DNA of 64,000 bases from CAZDWZ01 sp964509425 (GTDB lineage Bacteria > Bdellovibrionota_C > UBA2361 > SZUA-149 > CAZDWZ01): positions 314,925 through 378,924 of the forward strand of contig CAZDWZ010000006.1 in the NCBI GenBank assembly GCA_964509425.1. Direction: 5' to 3'. This document shows positions 46,805-55,761 of this stretch, piece by piece. Position numbers and translations under genes: made by a program. The notes under the pieces were generated by a model. That model saw only the letters and a program-made list of their open reading frames with translations, was not told the DNA's origin and did not search any database. Every line of letters begins with the position of its first letter. The stretch's first letter is position 1.

Positions 46805-47491
46805 TTAGTACGTCCCCGACGGCTCGGCATCCCACTCGCCCGAGCCGTTCTTCGCGAGCGGCCACCAGGTCTCGACATCGTCGCTCGCGGACGCGCCACC
46901 GATGTCGATCCGGAGACGCCGGTCAACTTCGTTATTCCACTGGAACGAGACCCCCTGGTCATCGATCTCCGAGCGGAACGGCTCGCCGACGCCGTACGGA
47001 GCGAGCACCCACCGCACCTCGTCCGGAACCGCCGTGGAGCTGATCTCCGCGAGCCGCACGGTGTACTCGGCGGCGCGCCACGCGACGTCGATGGGGATCT
47101 CGAACCGGCACTCCGCGGCCCGCGGCAATTGCACCCACTTCCGCAGCCATTTCAGCTGCTGCGGGAACCGTTTGCTGACCACGCGCCCGAGGACGGGGCG
47201 CTGCGACAGCCGCTCGACACCGTAGACGAAGCTCCGCCCCGTCAAGATGGCGAGGCGCGTCGCCTGCTCCCCGTGGCCGATCAAGAGCGTCGCCCACGTC
47301 TCGCCGTCCGGCCGAAGCGTCACGCGCACCCAGAGTCCGTCCGCGCACATCTCCTCGTGCGCGGCCAGCTCTCGGCCGACGGGGCCCCAGCCTTCGATGT
47401 CGTCGAGGGCGCGGTCGCCGGCGCGGGCCATCCGCAAGAGCCGGCCGGCGGTGTGCGCGAGTAACACCGCCTCTGCATGGAACACGTTCAT
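46805..47491 (-). CDS. GC-rich orphan: 228-residue protein with FEIP motif, unknown function
   Basis: Start ATG 47491 follows CCCGAAAGGAGAAAAC, a strong ribosome-binding site set in a small CTCC/GGAG hairpin. No signal peptide or transmembrane helix. The central block ECRFEIPIDVAWRAAEYTV resembles the block RFEIPLDVVFAASTFAYP in the gene at 55846, and the two proteins have nearly the same length, so they may be distant paralogues. The C-terminus is Trp- and Asp-rich (FQWNNEVDRRL). Codon use is GC-ending. Function not recognised. Confidence 0.7.
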   Translation of the reverse strand: MNVFHAEAVLLAHTAGRLLRMARAGDRALDDIEGWGPVGRELAAHEEMCADGLWVRVTLRPDGETWATLLIGHGEQATRLAILTGRSFVYGVERLSQRPVLGRVVSKRFPQQLKWLRKWVQLPRAAECRFEIPIDVAWRAAEYTVRLAEISSTAVPDEVRWVLAPYGVGEPFRSEIDDQGVSFQWNNEVDRRLRIDIGGASASDDVETWWPLAKNGSGEWDAEPSGTY

Positions 47492-47943
47492 GTTTTCTCC
47501 TTTCGGGAGTTCGCCGCACATGAAAGCGGCTTGTTACGGGAGTCTGCCGGACGCGACGGGCGTCAAAACGGAACTATCCGGCACTTGCAGAAGCGGGATG
47601 GCTTCTCCAAGCACCGGATAGAAATTCGTAACTTTAGTAAGGACCTCTTTGACTTCCTTCTCTCTTCACCACGCTGCAAAGAGAAGCGCCGAAGCACGGC
47701 GAACTCTTTGCAGGTGCGAATGATATAAACACGGCTATAAAAGGGAGAGAGCACGTTTTTTTTACATTATGATTCTCACGGTGTTTGTTTCTTCCCGCGA
47801 ATGAAGTTGTGTACGTGATGAGTGGATCTTCGGATAAACCGGTTGATTTGGTTATTAAGTGGCTTCGTATTTTCTCGATTGAGCGACTTATCGAACTTCC
47901 GCCATAACACCATTGTTCACGTGAAGGGACAGTTACCGAATCT
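47492..47943. other. Intergenic region between the FEIP-type gene and a small membrane protein
   Basis: AT-rich over most of its length, with the hairpin leader of the FEIP gene at its left end and presumably promoters of both divergent genes. The ORF at 47822-48235 is a shadow of the membrane protein frame. Confidence 0.4.
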
Positions 47944-48315
47944 ATGGAAATTCTACTGCTCTTTTTTGCCGTCTATTCGCTGGCTGCGGTTCCTGCGTAT
48001 TTCGTTCTCTGGCTCGTCGCCGCGATCTGGAATCGCCTCGGATGGAAACCCCTCCCGCCGTGGGCGAAGAAGGGGATCTATTGTCTCATTTTTACGCCAA
48101 TCCTCATCAAATTCGCACACGGCGGCGTTGTCTCACCGTTCTTCTACTTCCTCTGTGCCTCTCTGCTTCACGCGCGCGAGATATCCCTCTCGTCTATTCG
48201 CAAAAGCACGTCGCTTGATTACACGCTCCTCTTGATGGCGGGAATCTGGGTGTTCGCTATGATTCTCCAGAAATTCTGGAAGCGGTCTAGTTCATCCGCA
48301 CCCGACCCTCAATAG
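47944..48315 (+). CDS. Small integral membrane protein of unknown function
   Basis: 123 residues with three or four hydrophobic segments: ILLLFFAVYSLAAVPAYFVL, YCLIFTPILIKFAHGGVVSP and YTLLLMAGIWVFAMILQKFW. The tail is Ser-rich. No family recognised. It overlaps the convergent FMN-protein gene by 29 bases at the 3' ends. Note that the codons around 48152-48170 resemble a CTCTGTG half-repeat but code for protein. Confidence 0.65.
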   Translation: MEILLLFFAVYSLAAVPAYFVLWLVAAIWNRLGWKPLPPWAKKGIYCLIFTPILIKFAHGGVVSPFFYFLCASLLHAREISLSSIRKSTSLDYTLLLMAGIWVFAMILQKFWKRSSSSAPDPQ

Positions 48316-48826
48316 AGTCATCCATCGTCCGGCCGGTAATAGCACCCAAGACGATCTTGATTCCCGAAATGGCCGCACCGTGTTTCGTGTCCCAATAATA
48401 TCCGTGAAGCGGCGTCACTTTGATCGCCGTTATCCTCGGATCGTCCAGCCCGCCAGTGAACCAATTTTTAAGAAGCGGGCTCCACAGATCCTTGATGCGC
48501 GCTTTGTCCGTGGTGATCTCCGCGATTCCGTCTAGTTGAAGAAAATCGGAATGCGCCGAACCTTGGAAGTAGAGCTTCACATTCGGATCGTGGAGAATTT
48601 CTTTGTTCTTGAAACTGTCGCTTGCACTTAAAAACCAGAGATTCCCCACATCATCCACTTCGCGAACCGCCATCGGCCGGCAGCCTGACGAATCAGGCTT
48701 CGCGCTCGAGGTGCAGAAAAAACAGCTCTCCGCTGAACCGGCGATATCCTTGATTCTATCCACGGCGTCTTCGCCGGAAACATCCGCACGGTTCTTTTCC
48801 GGCTGCTCTTTGTTGATGGAATCCAT
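48287..48826 (-). CDS. Pyridoxamine 5'-phosphate oxidase-like (general stress protein 26 type) FMN-binding protein
   Basis: 179 residues from ATG 48826, with AAGGAGC before it. The split-barrel pattern is clear: CRPMAVREVDDVGNLWFLSA, then SFKNKEILHDPNVKLYFQGS and FLQLDGIAEITTDKARIKDL, closing with GYYWDTKHG. Members of this group bind FMN or F420 and may scavenge or reduce small molecules under stress. They are not pyridoxal-synthesis enzymes. No adjacent gene hints at the substrate. Confidence 0.85.
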   Translation of the reverse strand: MDSINKEQPEKNRADVSGEDAVDRIKDIAGSAESCFFCTSSAKPDSSGCRPMAVREVDDVGNLWFLSASDSFKNKEILHDPNVKLYFQGSAHSDFLQLDGIAEITTDKARIKDLWSPLLKNWFTGGLDDPRITAIKVTPLHGYYWDTKHGAAISGIKIVLGAITGRTMDDSIEGRVRMN

Positions 48827-48966
48827 ACTTGCTCCTTCGGTCGAAAATTCAAACCACCGAAGATACCAGACGAGAGTTTCTCCCCATGAAACCACCGTCA
48901 TGGTCTGGGATACGCGCTGAATCCACTGATGAGCTGAGCCGGGTAAAGCTCGGTCGAAGGCGAGAG

Positions 48967-49848
48967 CTAAATGGCCGGAGAACTACCAATACGGTTCTCC
49001 GCCTTTCGTCCTGCAGAGGCCTTCTCCTTACGCTCTTGTTTGCTCGAGCGTTTCGAAACACCGGGTTCGTGAGCTCCCACGAGCATGCAATCATGAATAT
49101 ATTTCTGACGGACGGCCTCCACGACTGAAAAATGAAGAGGAGAGCCGACGAGGATAGAACGGAGCCGTTGCTCTACTGCAGCTTCGATACGCACTCGTTT
49201 CAGCGTAACATCCCGCACGGCGGGAAGAAGAGAAGCAACGGTTATTGGATTCTCCGTTCGTAAGATTGCCTCACGCACATTCCCTGCGTTGTATAGGCAC
49301 CCATCACGAAGCGCGCTTTCCAATCCCCTTCTGCTTCGCAAGTAGGAGAGGGTCTCGGCGGGAGAGCTTACTCCGGAACGGACCGCCGCGCGAAGCCGCG
49401 CGTCTTGCAACTCTTCGAGAAAGAAAATGTCTACCCAATCCTTCTCGCGAGCGGTTTCCTTCGTTTGAATGAGATCGTTTATCGACAAAAAGTCACACGG
49501 GCGATCGCCGTATGCCCCGTGTTCACGCCGCTGATACGCATCGGAGAACGCCGGGAACAATCGCCCTCCATACCAAAGCTTCAACTTCAGCTCGTGTGCA
49601 TTTCTCTGCGACTGAAATTGAAAGCGTCGTACCGTAGACTCACGCGAGACGTCGATCTCGATCACCTGCCGCGTCGCGAGCCATCGTTCGACACTCGCAC
49701 CGCTTTCCGGTGAGACGTAAAAATCAAAATCATCGGTTGTTCGGTTGAGGTCGTAATACCGGACGGCTTGTCCACCCATCACGAGCGAACGAATTCCGTT
49801 TTCTGCAAGCTCGAATTGGAGCTCTGCGAGTTCTCGATCTGATGTCAT
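48967..49848 (-). CDS. Putative nucleotidyltransferase-fold protein
   Basis: 293 residues from ATG 49848. The motif VMGGQAVRYYDLNRTTDDFD is the GG...R.T.DiD/F pattern of the minimal nucleotidyltransferase (AbiEii/MNT-like) superfamily, with the Asp pair as metal ligands. It is followed by a helical C-terminal region and a basic tail (KRSSKQERKEKASAGRK). Relatives include toxin or antitoxin nucleotidyltransferases, but no partner antitoxin gene is evident here. The upstream extension to 49965 lacks a ribosome-binding site. Confidence 0.68.
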   Translation of the reverse strand: MTSDRELAELQFELAENGIRSLVMGGQAVRYYDLNRTTDDFDFYVSPESGASVERWLATRQVIEIDVSRESTVRRFQFQSQRNAHELKLKLWYGGRLFPAFSDAYQRREHGAYGDRPCDFLSINDLIQTKETAREKDWVDIFFLEELQDARLRAAVRSGVSSPAETLSYLRSRRGLESALRDGCLYNAGNVREAILRTENPITVASLLPAVRDVTLKRVRIEAAVEQRLRSILVGSPLHFSVVEAVRQKYIHDCMLVGAHEPGVSKRSSKQERKEKASAGRKAENRIGSSPAI

Positions 49849-50501
49849 GACTCGGTTCCTCTCGATTCCCGATTCAGATACAAATCGCAATTCGTTGAGA
49901 CCAACCGGGAGACCGTGCTTCAAAAATGAAGCAAAATTCCCGAGAATCCGCGCACGAAAACACACCCAAGGAGATAGTCGCTCGCGAGCAGAAGGCCTTA
50001 CGCACGATTATTCTGAACATATTCGGAGAGTTAATTTGCGGATGAAGTTTCAAAGAGGAGTCATCACCGCAGCGTGAGTGAAGGAGCCCCGCTACTCCTT
50101 TTCGCTCGCGCTGCATACGGATAGTACAGCGTCATCCATATGCAGTCACGAACATCTCGCCTGATCTGCTGGCATTCGCGGCGCTCGTCGGTTCTGCAAG
50201 TGAAGGTTGCCGACGTGTCCTGCCGACCGGCCCGCGGAAGATCTGCTGGCGCTTCTGATGTCCGGAACGGCCACGTCGCGTTACGAACGCACGTGGGATT
50301 GCCCGCTCCACAATTTCACTCCCAGAATCCAATCTGAGGCGTCTCAATCGAAAATTCTGCCTGAGAAGCTGTTTACAGTTGAGCTCGTCGATCGGTGCAA
50401 GCACACGGAGCTGCAAAGCAACTTTCCCTGTTGTCTGAAGTCGAGAGAAATTGGATTCTCGCGACGCGACATCATCGTTTTATATTTAGGAGGAACGGAT
50501 T
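49849..50501. other. 650-base gap with a family B hairpin
   Basis: The only clear structure is the family B hairpin at 50068-50113. Small ORFs on both strands (50132-50416, 50207-50728) overlap the following gene in other frames or lack start signals and are not accepted. The strong AGGAGG of the next gene lies just before 50502. Confidence 0.4.
50068..50113. repeat. Family B hairpin, copy 2
   Basis: GCAGCGTGAGTGAAGGAG pairs with CTCCTTTTCGCTCGCGCTGC around CCCCGCTA. Unlike the other two copies it is not directly 3' of a GC-rich gene and has no T-run. Confidence 0.75.
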
Positions 50502-51302
50502 ATGGCCGGAACTTTTTCGAGGAGAGTTGGAGTTGCAGCGCTGGTGCTTGCGTGTTTCGGCCTCAGCACCGATTCTTCATTCGCTGTGGACTTTACCGTT
50601 CCCCCAGATTCCGAGTACACCTTTACTGTCGACGTCGGCGATCGAATTGTGATGAACGTCACGCCCGATCGCTCCTATTGTTTTCAGCTTCATCAACCAA
50701 TCGGCGGAAACGGAGGCGCGACGTTTAGTTCCTTTGATGTCAGTAACCCGAGTCTCTTTTTCACGGCAACCGATCGCGGAGAGGCATATCCGAGATCTTA
50801 TGGCGGTCTCGTTTTCGGGAACTCGACGAAGTCCCTCACCTGCGTCGTCGTCACCGGTTCGACTTCCGTTGCACGGACCGTGCGTGGCACCATCGGAACT
50901 TCAAGCGGTGCTGCCATCGCAAACGTGCGAAGCAACACCTATGAAACGACGTTGTTTGGAAACTACAACACGAGCGTCACCGATTTTAACTTCCTCGAGC
51001 TCACAAACCGGATGGTGCTTCAAGGCGGCGACACCGGTGTCATCAACGGATTCGTCGTTGTCAAAGATTCTATCTCCGACACTGAAAAACTTCGGACCTC
51101 TTTCACGGTCAACCCTGGCGACCGGATCGACGTCGACATCCATGCGGCAGTAGGCGAAGGGAATTTCGGAACTGTTCAGGTATTTCACAACGGAGTTCCC
51201 GGCGCGTTGAAGGGCGCCGTCGCGCAGTACCGAATTCTGACCGCCTCTCCGCTTACTTTCGAGCCGGTGTCGATTCTCCCGCTTGAGCGCGCGAGAGACT
51301 AA
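50502..51302 (+). CDS. Secreted protein of unknown function
   Basis: 266 residues with a signal peptide (VGVAALVLACFGLSTDSSFA|VDF). The mature part is Ser/Thr/Gly-rich and beta-like, opening VPPDSEYTFTVDVGDRIVMN and closing with a VNPGDRIDVDIHA segment of similar make-up, which hints at two related beta-sandwich halves. AGGAGG lies eight bases before ATG 50502. A perfect 10-pair terminator-like hairpin follows. No family recognised. Confidence 0.75.
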   Translation: MAGTFSRRVGVAALVLACFGLSTDSSFAVDFTVPPDSEYTFTVDVGDRIVMNVTPDRSYCFQLHQPIGGNGGATFSSFDVSNPSLFFTATDRGEAYPRSYGGLVFGNSTKSLTCVVVTGSTSVARTVRGTIGTSSGAAIANVRSNTYETTLFGNYNTSVTDFNFLELTNRMVLQGGDTGVINGFVVVKDSISDTEKLRTSFTVNPGDRIDVDIHAAVGEGNFGTVQVFHNGVPGALKGAVAQYRILTASPLTFEPVSILPLERARD

Positions 51303-51312
51303 CAACGCTCAC

Positions 51313-51352
51313 GAGCGGCCGAGGGAGACGCTCTTTCTTCCCGGCCGCTCGA
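51313..51352 (+). terminator. Strong hairpin after the secreted protein gene
   Basis: CGAGCGGCCG at 51313-51322 and CGGCCGCTCG at 51343-51352 pair perfectly with a 20-base loop, 11 bases past the stop. There is no T-run directly after it. Confidence 0.65.
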
Positions 51353-51426
51353 CTTTGCCCCTTCACTCGGCTTGAAACTCCTGCGCTCGAAACACGGAGT
51401 CGCTTCGCTCAACTTCTCAAAGCTCT

Positions 51427-52170
51427 CTACAACTCCATCTCGGAGTAATGAGCATCGAAGCCCTGCCGTTCCGGGGGCGCCGCGACCTCAACTCCATCAA
51501 CAGCACTGGTCCTTTTCGCACTTCCGATTACGCTGCGGCTCTTTGAGCTGATGTTGTGCGAGCGCTGAAGCAGCTCCGCGATTCGCTTGTCGAGGATCTC
51601 GATCTGTTTGTAGCCGACAGCGATTTGTTCGCTCAGCTTTTTATATTCGGCGCGGTGTTTCTGAATCCGGGTGTGCTGTTCAGGCGGCAGATCCTTCAGT
51701 GTCCTGTTTACCTTTCGAATGAGTCCTTCGAGCTTTCTGATTGTCTCGCGGCCCTGAGCAATGCTTTCACGGATAACTTGAGGATTAAAGGGACGCTCGA
51801 GTTCCGAACCGAGCGAGAGCCGTGCGCCATGTTCAACCACGTAATTTCGGTGAGCTTCAAGTTCGTTTTTCAGATTCCAAACTGCGGCTTGCCGATTCTC
51901 GAACTCATTGTCTGAATGTTCGAGGCGGTGAATGAGCTGCGCGCGTTTTGCGATGCTCTCCGCCGGGGCCTTCTTAAGCTCCTCGCGTTTATCTTCGAGC
52001 CGCTTGATCTGGACGGCGAGCTTGGTGAGTTTCTTCGACCCCGTTTGTCCCTCGCAGGAATAGGCCACCTGATGCAGATCCGAGGAATCCGCTTCGGAAA
52101 CCGCCGTCCCGGGCTCGATCAGAATTGAGATCGAACACAACATGCATCCGATGATTTTTCCGCCATTCAC
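51427..52170 (-). CDS. Secreted coiled-coil protein of unknown function
   Basis: 247 residues from GTG 52170, chosen because GGGGGAG lies nine bases upstream and a signal peptide (IIGCMLCSISILIEPGTAVSEA) follows at once. Residues ~50-205 are highly charged heptad-like helices (KLAVQIKRLEDKREELKKA, RETIRKLEGLIRKVNRTLKD), predicted coiled coils. The frame extends further upstream but without a plausible start. It may be a periplasmic spacer or adaptor-like protein; no family recognised. Confidence 0.65.
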   Translation of the reverse strand: MNGGKIIGCMLCSISILIEPGTAVSEADSSDLHQVAYSCEGQTGSKKLTKLAVQIKRLEDKREELKKAPAESIAKRAQLIHRLEHSDNEFENRQAAVWNLKNELEAHRNYVVEHGARLSLGSELERPFNPQVIRESIAQGRETIRKLEGLIRKVNRTLKDLPPEQHTRIQKHRAEYKKLSEQIAVGYKQIEILDKRIAELLQRSHNISSKSRSVIGSAKRTSAVDGVEVAAPPERQGFDAHYSEMEL

Positions 52171-52643
52171 GATCGAACACTCCCCCAAAAGTTCACGATT
52201 TCTTGAACGAACACAAAAACGTTGTGGAGGATTTCGCCTGCGATTGTTTGTCAGATTTGTGTTCGTTCTCCGGAAATTCTTGGTAAGGAGAATGACCAAG
52301 TTGCGGCTTTTTCCGGCGCAATCCGCGAAAAGCTCGGGCTGCGCTAAACATTGCCGTTTCGTTACACACGCTTACGAGCTCCTAGAGCGCTGTAATCTCT
52401 CCGTTTTTGTGTCGGCTGCGGATCACACAAAAGGGGTAATTTTTTTCATAATGGTGTTACCGCCGGCACAAAAACCCGAGCGCTGCTCTCCCCCATTCGA
52501 TACCGTAGTTGCTTTAACCTCCGTTGTGAGAACGCCATAGCCGTTCTCGCAACGGTTGGAGTGTCGAAAGGTTAACTCCCAAGAAACACTCTCAACTCCA
52601 ACCCCTCCGAACCCCTACTCTGTGCTTCGAAAGGAAGTGCAAC
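52171..52643. other. Intergenic region before the GC-rich aminotransferase
   Basis: Contains the 52516-52563 palindrome and the hairpin leader around CTTCGAAAGGAAG just before 52644. An ORF at 52142-52540 overlaps the coiled-coil protein's signal region in another frame and is rejected. Confidence 0.4.
52516..52563. repeat. Near-perfect palindrome upstream of the aminotransferase
   Basis: CCGTTGTGAGAACG and CGTTCTCGCAACGG form a 14-pair stem with one mismatch around CCATAGC, extended by AACCTC/TTGGAGT. It lies ~80 bases before the TTG start. Terminator, operator or insertion scar cannot be told apart. Confidence 0.6.
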
Positions 52644-53804
52644 TTGCAGTTGAAGCGTATCACGCTCGATGGCGGTGGCGTCGCGGTTCTGCCCCTCCCC
52701 GAGTACTACGAACGGTCCCTTCGGGCGGCGCAAGCGCGACCAAGCGGCATCATCAACCCGAGCGGCGACCCGGAACTCCGGGAAGGCTTCCTCCGCTGCT
52801 GGAAGGACGCGGCCAACTGCGAGATCCCCGAGGACGCGGTGATGGTGACGCAGCACGGCTCGCACGTCGCGTTGCAGGTCGCCATGGATTGGGCCTGCCG
52901 CTTCCAGCCCACGGTGGCGTCCTTCTCGCCGCTGTGGTTCGGGTTCCCCTCGATGATCCACCGCATCGGACTCAAGCTGAAGATCGGCACGACGCGCGCG
53001 GTCAGCGGCTACCTCCCGTCGGTCGGACTGATCGAACAGGTGGCCCGTGAGACCGACGTCGGGTGCCTCCTCGTCAACCAGTTCGGCACGCCCACCGGGG
53101 CGATGCTGGACGAAACGATCCTGCTCGAGATCGCCGACGTCGTGCGCCGCACCCCCGGCCTGCGCATCGTCGAGGACGCCGTGTTCTGGAAGAACGGCCC
53201 GGAGGGCCGGAAGTTCCCCACGCTCCTCAGCGTCGCGCCCGACCTCTGGCGCGCGGGGCGGCTCATCGGTGTGGCGTCCCTCACGAAAGCGTGGGGCGTC
53301 GGTGAGGCGGGGGGGAAAGCCGGCATGTCGGTCGGGTTCATGTGGGGGCCGCCGGAGTTCAAGTCGTGGGCCATTCAGCAGACGTTCAGCGCCTCGACGG
53401 ACTGGAGCGCCGACCCCGACATCCAGTTCGCGCTGCGCCACGCGTTCGAGCCGGACGGTCTCGCCCACATGAGCGCCACGGTCAAGGCGATCCGGGGGAA
53501 CCTCACCCACATCGACTGGCTGTGCCGCCGGTCGGGCTTTGACATGCTGCTCCGTCCGGACGGTGGTAACAACGTGCTCCTCGGCGTGTCGAACTTCATC
53601 GGCTTGGAGGCCGGTGGGAAGGAGATCAAGACGTCCGCCGACGTGGTCGCGCTGCTCGCGTCGGAGTGGAACGTCGTCACGATGGACGGAAAGTCCTTCG
53701 AAGCAGACCAGCCGTCGATCCGCGTGAACCTCGCCGGCGCGCCCGACGGCGACTTCGCCGACGCCTGCAGTCGGATGCGGAGCTTCTGGGATCAGCTCCG
53801 CTAA
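52644..53804 (+). CDS. GC-rich orphan: PLP-dependent aminotransferase, class I/II fold
   Basis: 386 residues from TTG 52644, preceded by CGAAAGGAAG. The fold-type I pattern is present: GIINPSGDPELREGFLRCW near the N-terminus (like the NPxGxxxLRxA motif), VNQFGTPTGAMLD (the N-x-P-tG segment, Asn145), IVEDAVFW (Asp178, cofactor nitrogen contact) and the PLP lysine in SLTKAWGVGEAGG (Lys215). The C-terminal Arg in SIRVNLAG would bind the carboxylate. Substrate not predictable. Codon use is strongly GC-ending, and a perfect hairpin ends the gene at 53849. Confidence 0.85.
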   Translation: MQLKRITLDGGGVAVLPLPEYYERSLRAAQARPSGIINPSGDPELREGFLRCWKDAANCEIPEDAVMVTQHGSHVALQVAMDWACRFQPTVASFSPLWFGFPSMIHRIGLKLKIGTTRAVSGYLPSVGLIEQVARETDVGCLLVNQFGTPTGAMLDETILLEIADVVRRTPGLRIVEDAVFWKNGPEGRKFPTLLSVAPDLWRAGRLIGVASLTKAWGVGEAGGKAGMSVGFMWGPPEFKSWAIQQTFSASTDWSADPDIQFALRHAFEPDGLAHMSATVKAIRGNLTHIDWLCRRSGFDMLLRPDGGNNVLLGVSNFIGLEAGGKEIKTSADVVALLASEWNVVTMDGKSFEADQPSIRVNLAGAPDGDFADACSRMRSFWDQLR

Positions 53805-53848
53805 CGTGTACTCAACTCGCGGAAAGGAGGAAACTCACCATGCGACGA

Positions 53849-53883
53849 GCGCCGGTTTTTGGAAGGCACACTCCAACCGGCGC
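53849..53883 (+). terminator. Hairpin after the aminotransferase
   Basis: GCGCCGGTT pairs with AACCGGCGC, extended by TTGGA/TCCAA inside, at 53849-53883. It lies within a tiny ORF starting at 53839 that has a good AAAGGAGG site but is only 24 codons and is judged not to be a gene. Confidence 0.55.
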
Positions 53884-54020
53884 CTCGTTTTTCTCAGAGA
53901 AAAAATCTTCGTGAGGGTACGGCGGCGCCAGAAACCCTCCTTGCTGCGGAATAGTTTCCTCACCGCGCGCCGAAGCGGAACAAGGTCCGCTTTCGGCACG
54001 GGTGGGAGGCAGACAGACAT

Positions 54021-54221
54021 TCATTTTCCGTCCTTGGTCTCGGTTCGTCCGTCGTCCTTGACCGGGCGATCCTCTCCGGCGTCTGCAATGCGCTCAACCG
54101 GAGCATCGACAACACCACGATCGGCCCCAGCGCCGTGTTCGTAGGTCCAGTACCGCCCGCCTCGGCGTTCGGTCGGCGTTCCCCCCTCCTGCGGAGCGGG
54201 TGGTGGCAGTTCGTCGCTCAC
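54021..54221 (-). CDS. GC-rich orphan: small polar protein, doubtful
   Basis: 66 residues from GTG 54221, preceded by TTGGAGGGCC about nine bases upstream. Very Gly-, Pro-, Glu- and Asp-rich (LPPPAPQEGGTPTERRGGR), without hydrophobic core, so probably unstructured. No family recognised. GC-rich codon use and the strong ribosome-binding site link it to the dispersed GC-rich class, but its low complexity means it could be spurious. Confidence 0.35.
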   Translation of the reverse strand: MSDELPPPAPQEGGTPTERRGGRYWTYEHGAGADRGVVDAPVERIADAGEDRPVKDDGRTETKDGK

Positions 54222-54563
54222 GAGTGGCCCTCCAAAAAATCGGGATGCGGATCAGGCGATCGGGTTCGAAACAGCCTTCAACAGGCAAACGCACATTGAA
54301 GGCTGCTCCAAAAACAAATCAAAGTTCTCCAAATCCTAAAAACCGGAATTGGCGCCGCCGTCACTCGTCCCCGGACCAGGCGTCGAGGGAAAAGCAAAGG
54401 CCGGCTCGGCTCTTTACCCGTATGGATTAATGTCGGCGAAGGCAACTAACACAGTTTTGTGAAAAAAACCCAAAACTCAATCTCTGTGTCTCTGTGGTTT
54501 TATAATCTTTATAAAACCACCGAGGCACGGAGGCACAGAGCATTCACGGAGGGGGCAGATTTC
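54222..54563. other. Intergenic region with a family A palindrome
   Basis: No gene supported. It holds family A copy 4 at 54482-54540, only 24 bases from the VirB2-like gene stop. Confidence 0.4.
54482..54540. repeat. Family A intergenic palindrome, copy 4
   Basis: CTCTGTGTCTCTGTGGTTTTATA pairs with TATAAAACCACCGAGGCACG and a further AGGCACAGAG, around a short loop. It is 3' of the minus-strand VirB2-like gene. Confidence 0.88.
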
Positions 54564-55043
54564 TTACTCGGCTTCTTCTTCAGCGGGACGCCACGCGAGG
54601 TCGCCTTCCTCCTCCGGCGTGACTAAACGAGCAATGCCGGTTTCCGTCCCTGGCCGCGGCGGCGGTGGATCGCTCGGGATGTTGATGTCGATGAGTTCTC
54701 CGCCCTGCGCCCGCCCTCCCGACGGAGCAACACACTGCTTCGCGGCGCTAGGAAAATACATCGACAGAATATTCGGCACGGTGAAGCTCCCCACGCCGAC
54801 GATAATCGCCCCGAAGAAAACGCGGAAGGAGCCCAACGCAGCCGAGACAACCGCTCCGAGCAGGGCAACAGCCGTAAGCAGCGCACCGAATCCGCCGGTG
54901 ATGTGACCGCAGAGCTCTTGAATCACCCAATCAATGACTCCAGTCTGGAAGGCGAACGCGCTCGACGGGAAGAGGAAGAAAAGTGCGATGACGAGAACAG
55001 CAGAGCACTTCTTCCGGCACCGGCTGATTGAGCAGAGGTTCAT
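54564..55043 (-). CDS. VirB2/TrbC-like small membrane protein, orphan
   Basis: 159 residues from ATG 55043, chosen because GAGGAG lies nine bases upstream; ATG 55058 has no site. A signal peptide (AVLVIALFFLFPSSAFA) is followed by two hydrophobic helices (GALLTAVALLGAVVSAAL and VFFGAIIVGVGSFTVPNIL) separated by a short turn. This is the layout of conjugative pilins of the VirB2/TrbC group. The long C-terminal tail (Pro- and Glu-rich, DINIPSDPPPPRPGTETG) is unusual for pilins, which are normally ~100 residues. No other type IV secretion gene is nearby, so the assignment rests on topology only. Confidence 0.6.
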   Translation of the reverse strand: MNLCSISRCRKKCSAVLVIALFFLFPSSAFAFQTGVIDWVIQELCGHITGGFGALLTAVALLGAVVSAALGSFRVFFGAIIVGVGSFTVPNILSMYFPSAAKQCVAPSGGRAQGGELIDINIPSDPPPPRPGTETGIARLVTPEEEGDLAWRPAEEEAE

Positions 55044-55153
55044 GCAATTTCTCCTCATGATGCATTATCTTCACGAGAAGTTATTCTTTCGGCGATTCCT
55101 GCTCTCTGATTCCCGAAGAGTATTACTCTAGCTTTTTGATACTTCGCTAAAAG

Positions 55154-55224
55154 CTCTGTGCCGCTGCGCCTCTGTGGTTAAATTCCTTTTCTCCTCTTGA
55201 ACCACGCAGACAGAGCGGCACAGA
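55154..55224. repeat. Family A intergenic palindrome, copy 5 (degenerate)
   Basis: CTCTGTGCCGCTGCGCCTCTG...TGGTT and AACCACGCAGACAGAGCGG...ACAGA are recognisable with several mismatches. It lies between the VirB2-like gene and the small secreted protein gene. Confidence 0.8.
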
Positions 55225-55260
55225 ATGTGCACAGAGAAGAGGTGGCCCCACGAATCGCCG

Positions 55261-55611
55261 TCACCCTCTCGGGCCGATCGGGCCATGGAGTGGGAGATCG
55301 TTCTGCCGTTGATGAAGCTGATTCAGTAATTGAAGAAGCTGCTGCGCCTGGGTCCAGAGAGAAGAAAGATCCAAACATCCGCGCGCAGGAGCTGCAACCT
55401 CAGAGCAGGAGAGGCTTTGAATGGCCCCGACGCAGCTTACCGCGTCCAACCCCAAATTCGCGCATTCCTCAAAAGCAATCTGCAGATCATCGACGCCCGC
55501 GGAGGCTTGACTCGGTGCCGGAATCGAACTGAGGAAATCCTGCGAGTGTGCTGCGGAGGCGCTACACAACAACCCCCAACAAATTATCGCCAGCGCAAAA
55601 TATCCACGCAT
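55261..55611 (-). CDS. Small secreted protein of unknown function
   Basis: 116 residues with GAGGAAGTGT just before ATG 55611. Signal peptide FALAIICWGLLCSASAAHSQ, then a mature domain with four cysteines (FEECANLGLDAVSCVGAI, LSCSEV, ARGCLD) likely forming two disulfides, and a Gln/Leu-rich helical tail. No family recognised. Same strand as the VirB2-like gene but separated by a family A repeat, so not clearly in one operon. Confidence 0.68.
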   Translation of the reverse strand: MRGYFALAIICWGLLCSASAAHSQDFLSSIPAPSQASAGVDDLQIAFEECANLGLDAVSCVGAIQSLSCSEVAAPARGCLDLSSLWTQAQQLLQLLNQLHQRQNDLPLHGPIGPRG

Positions 55612-55761
55612 ACACTTCCTCAGTTTGAACTGTCGCTTCCGAACAAAATCGACATGGAGAAATCAAACCTTGAGTGTACTGGGAGCGTTCGCGCTCGACT
55701 TCGTATTAAGACCTAGGAGAATCCTTCAACGAAAGAGCAGAGTGCTTTTCCGCTGCCTCGC

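Noticed and set aside
48150..48172. Seventh CTCTGTG repeat copy
   Set aside because: Only a half-site, with no inverted partner, inside a membrane-protein coding region.
53839..53913. Tiny ORF of 24 codons after the aminotransferase
   Set aside because: It has a good ribosome-binding site but is mostly made of a hairpin terminator, so its coding value is doubtful.
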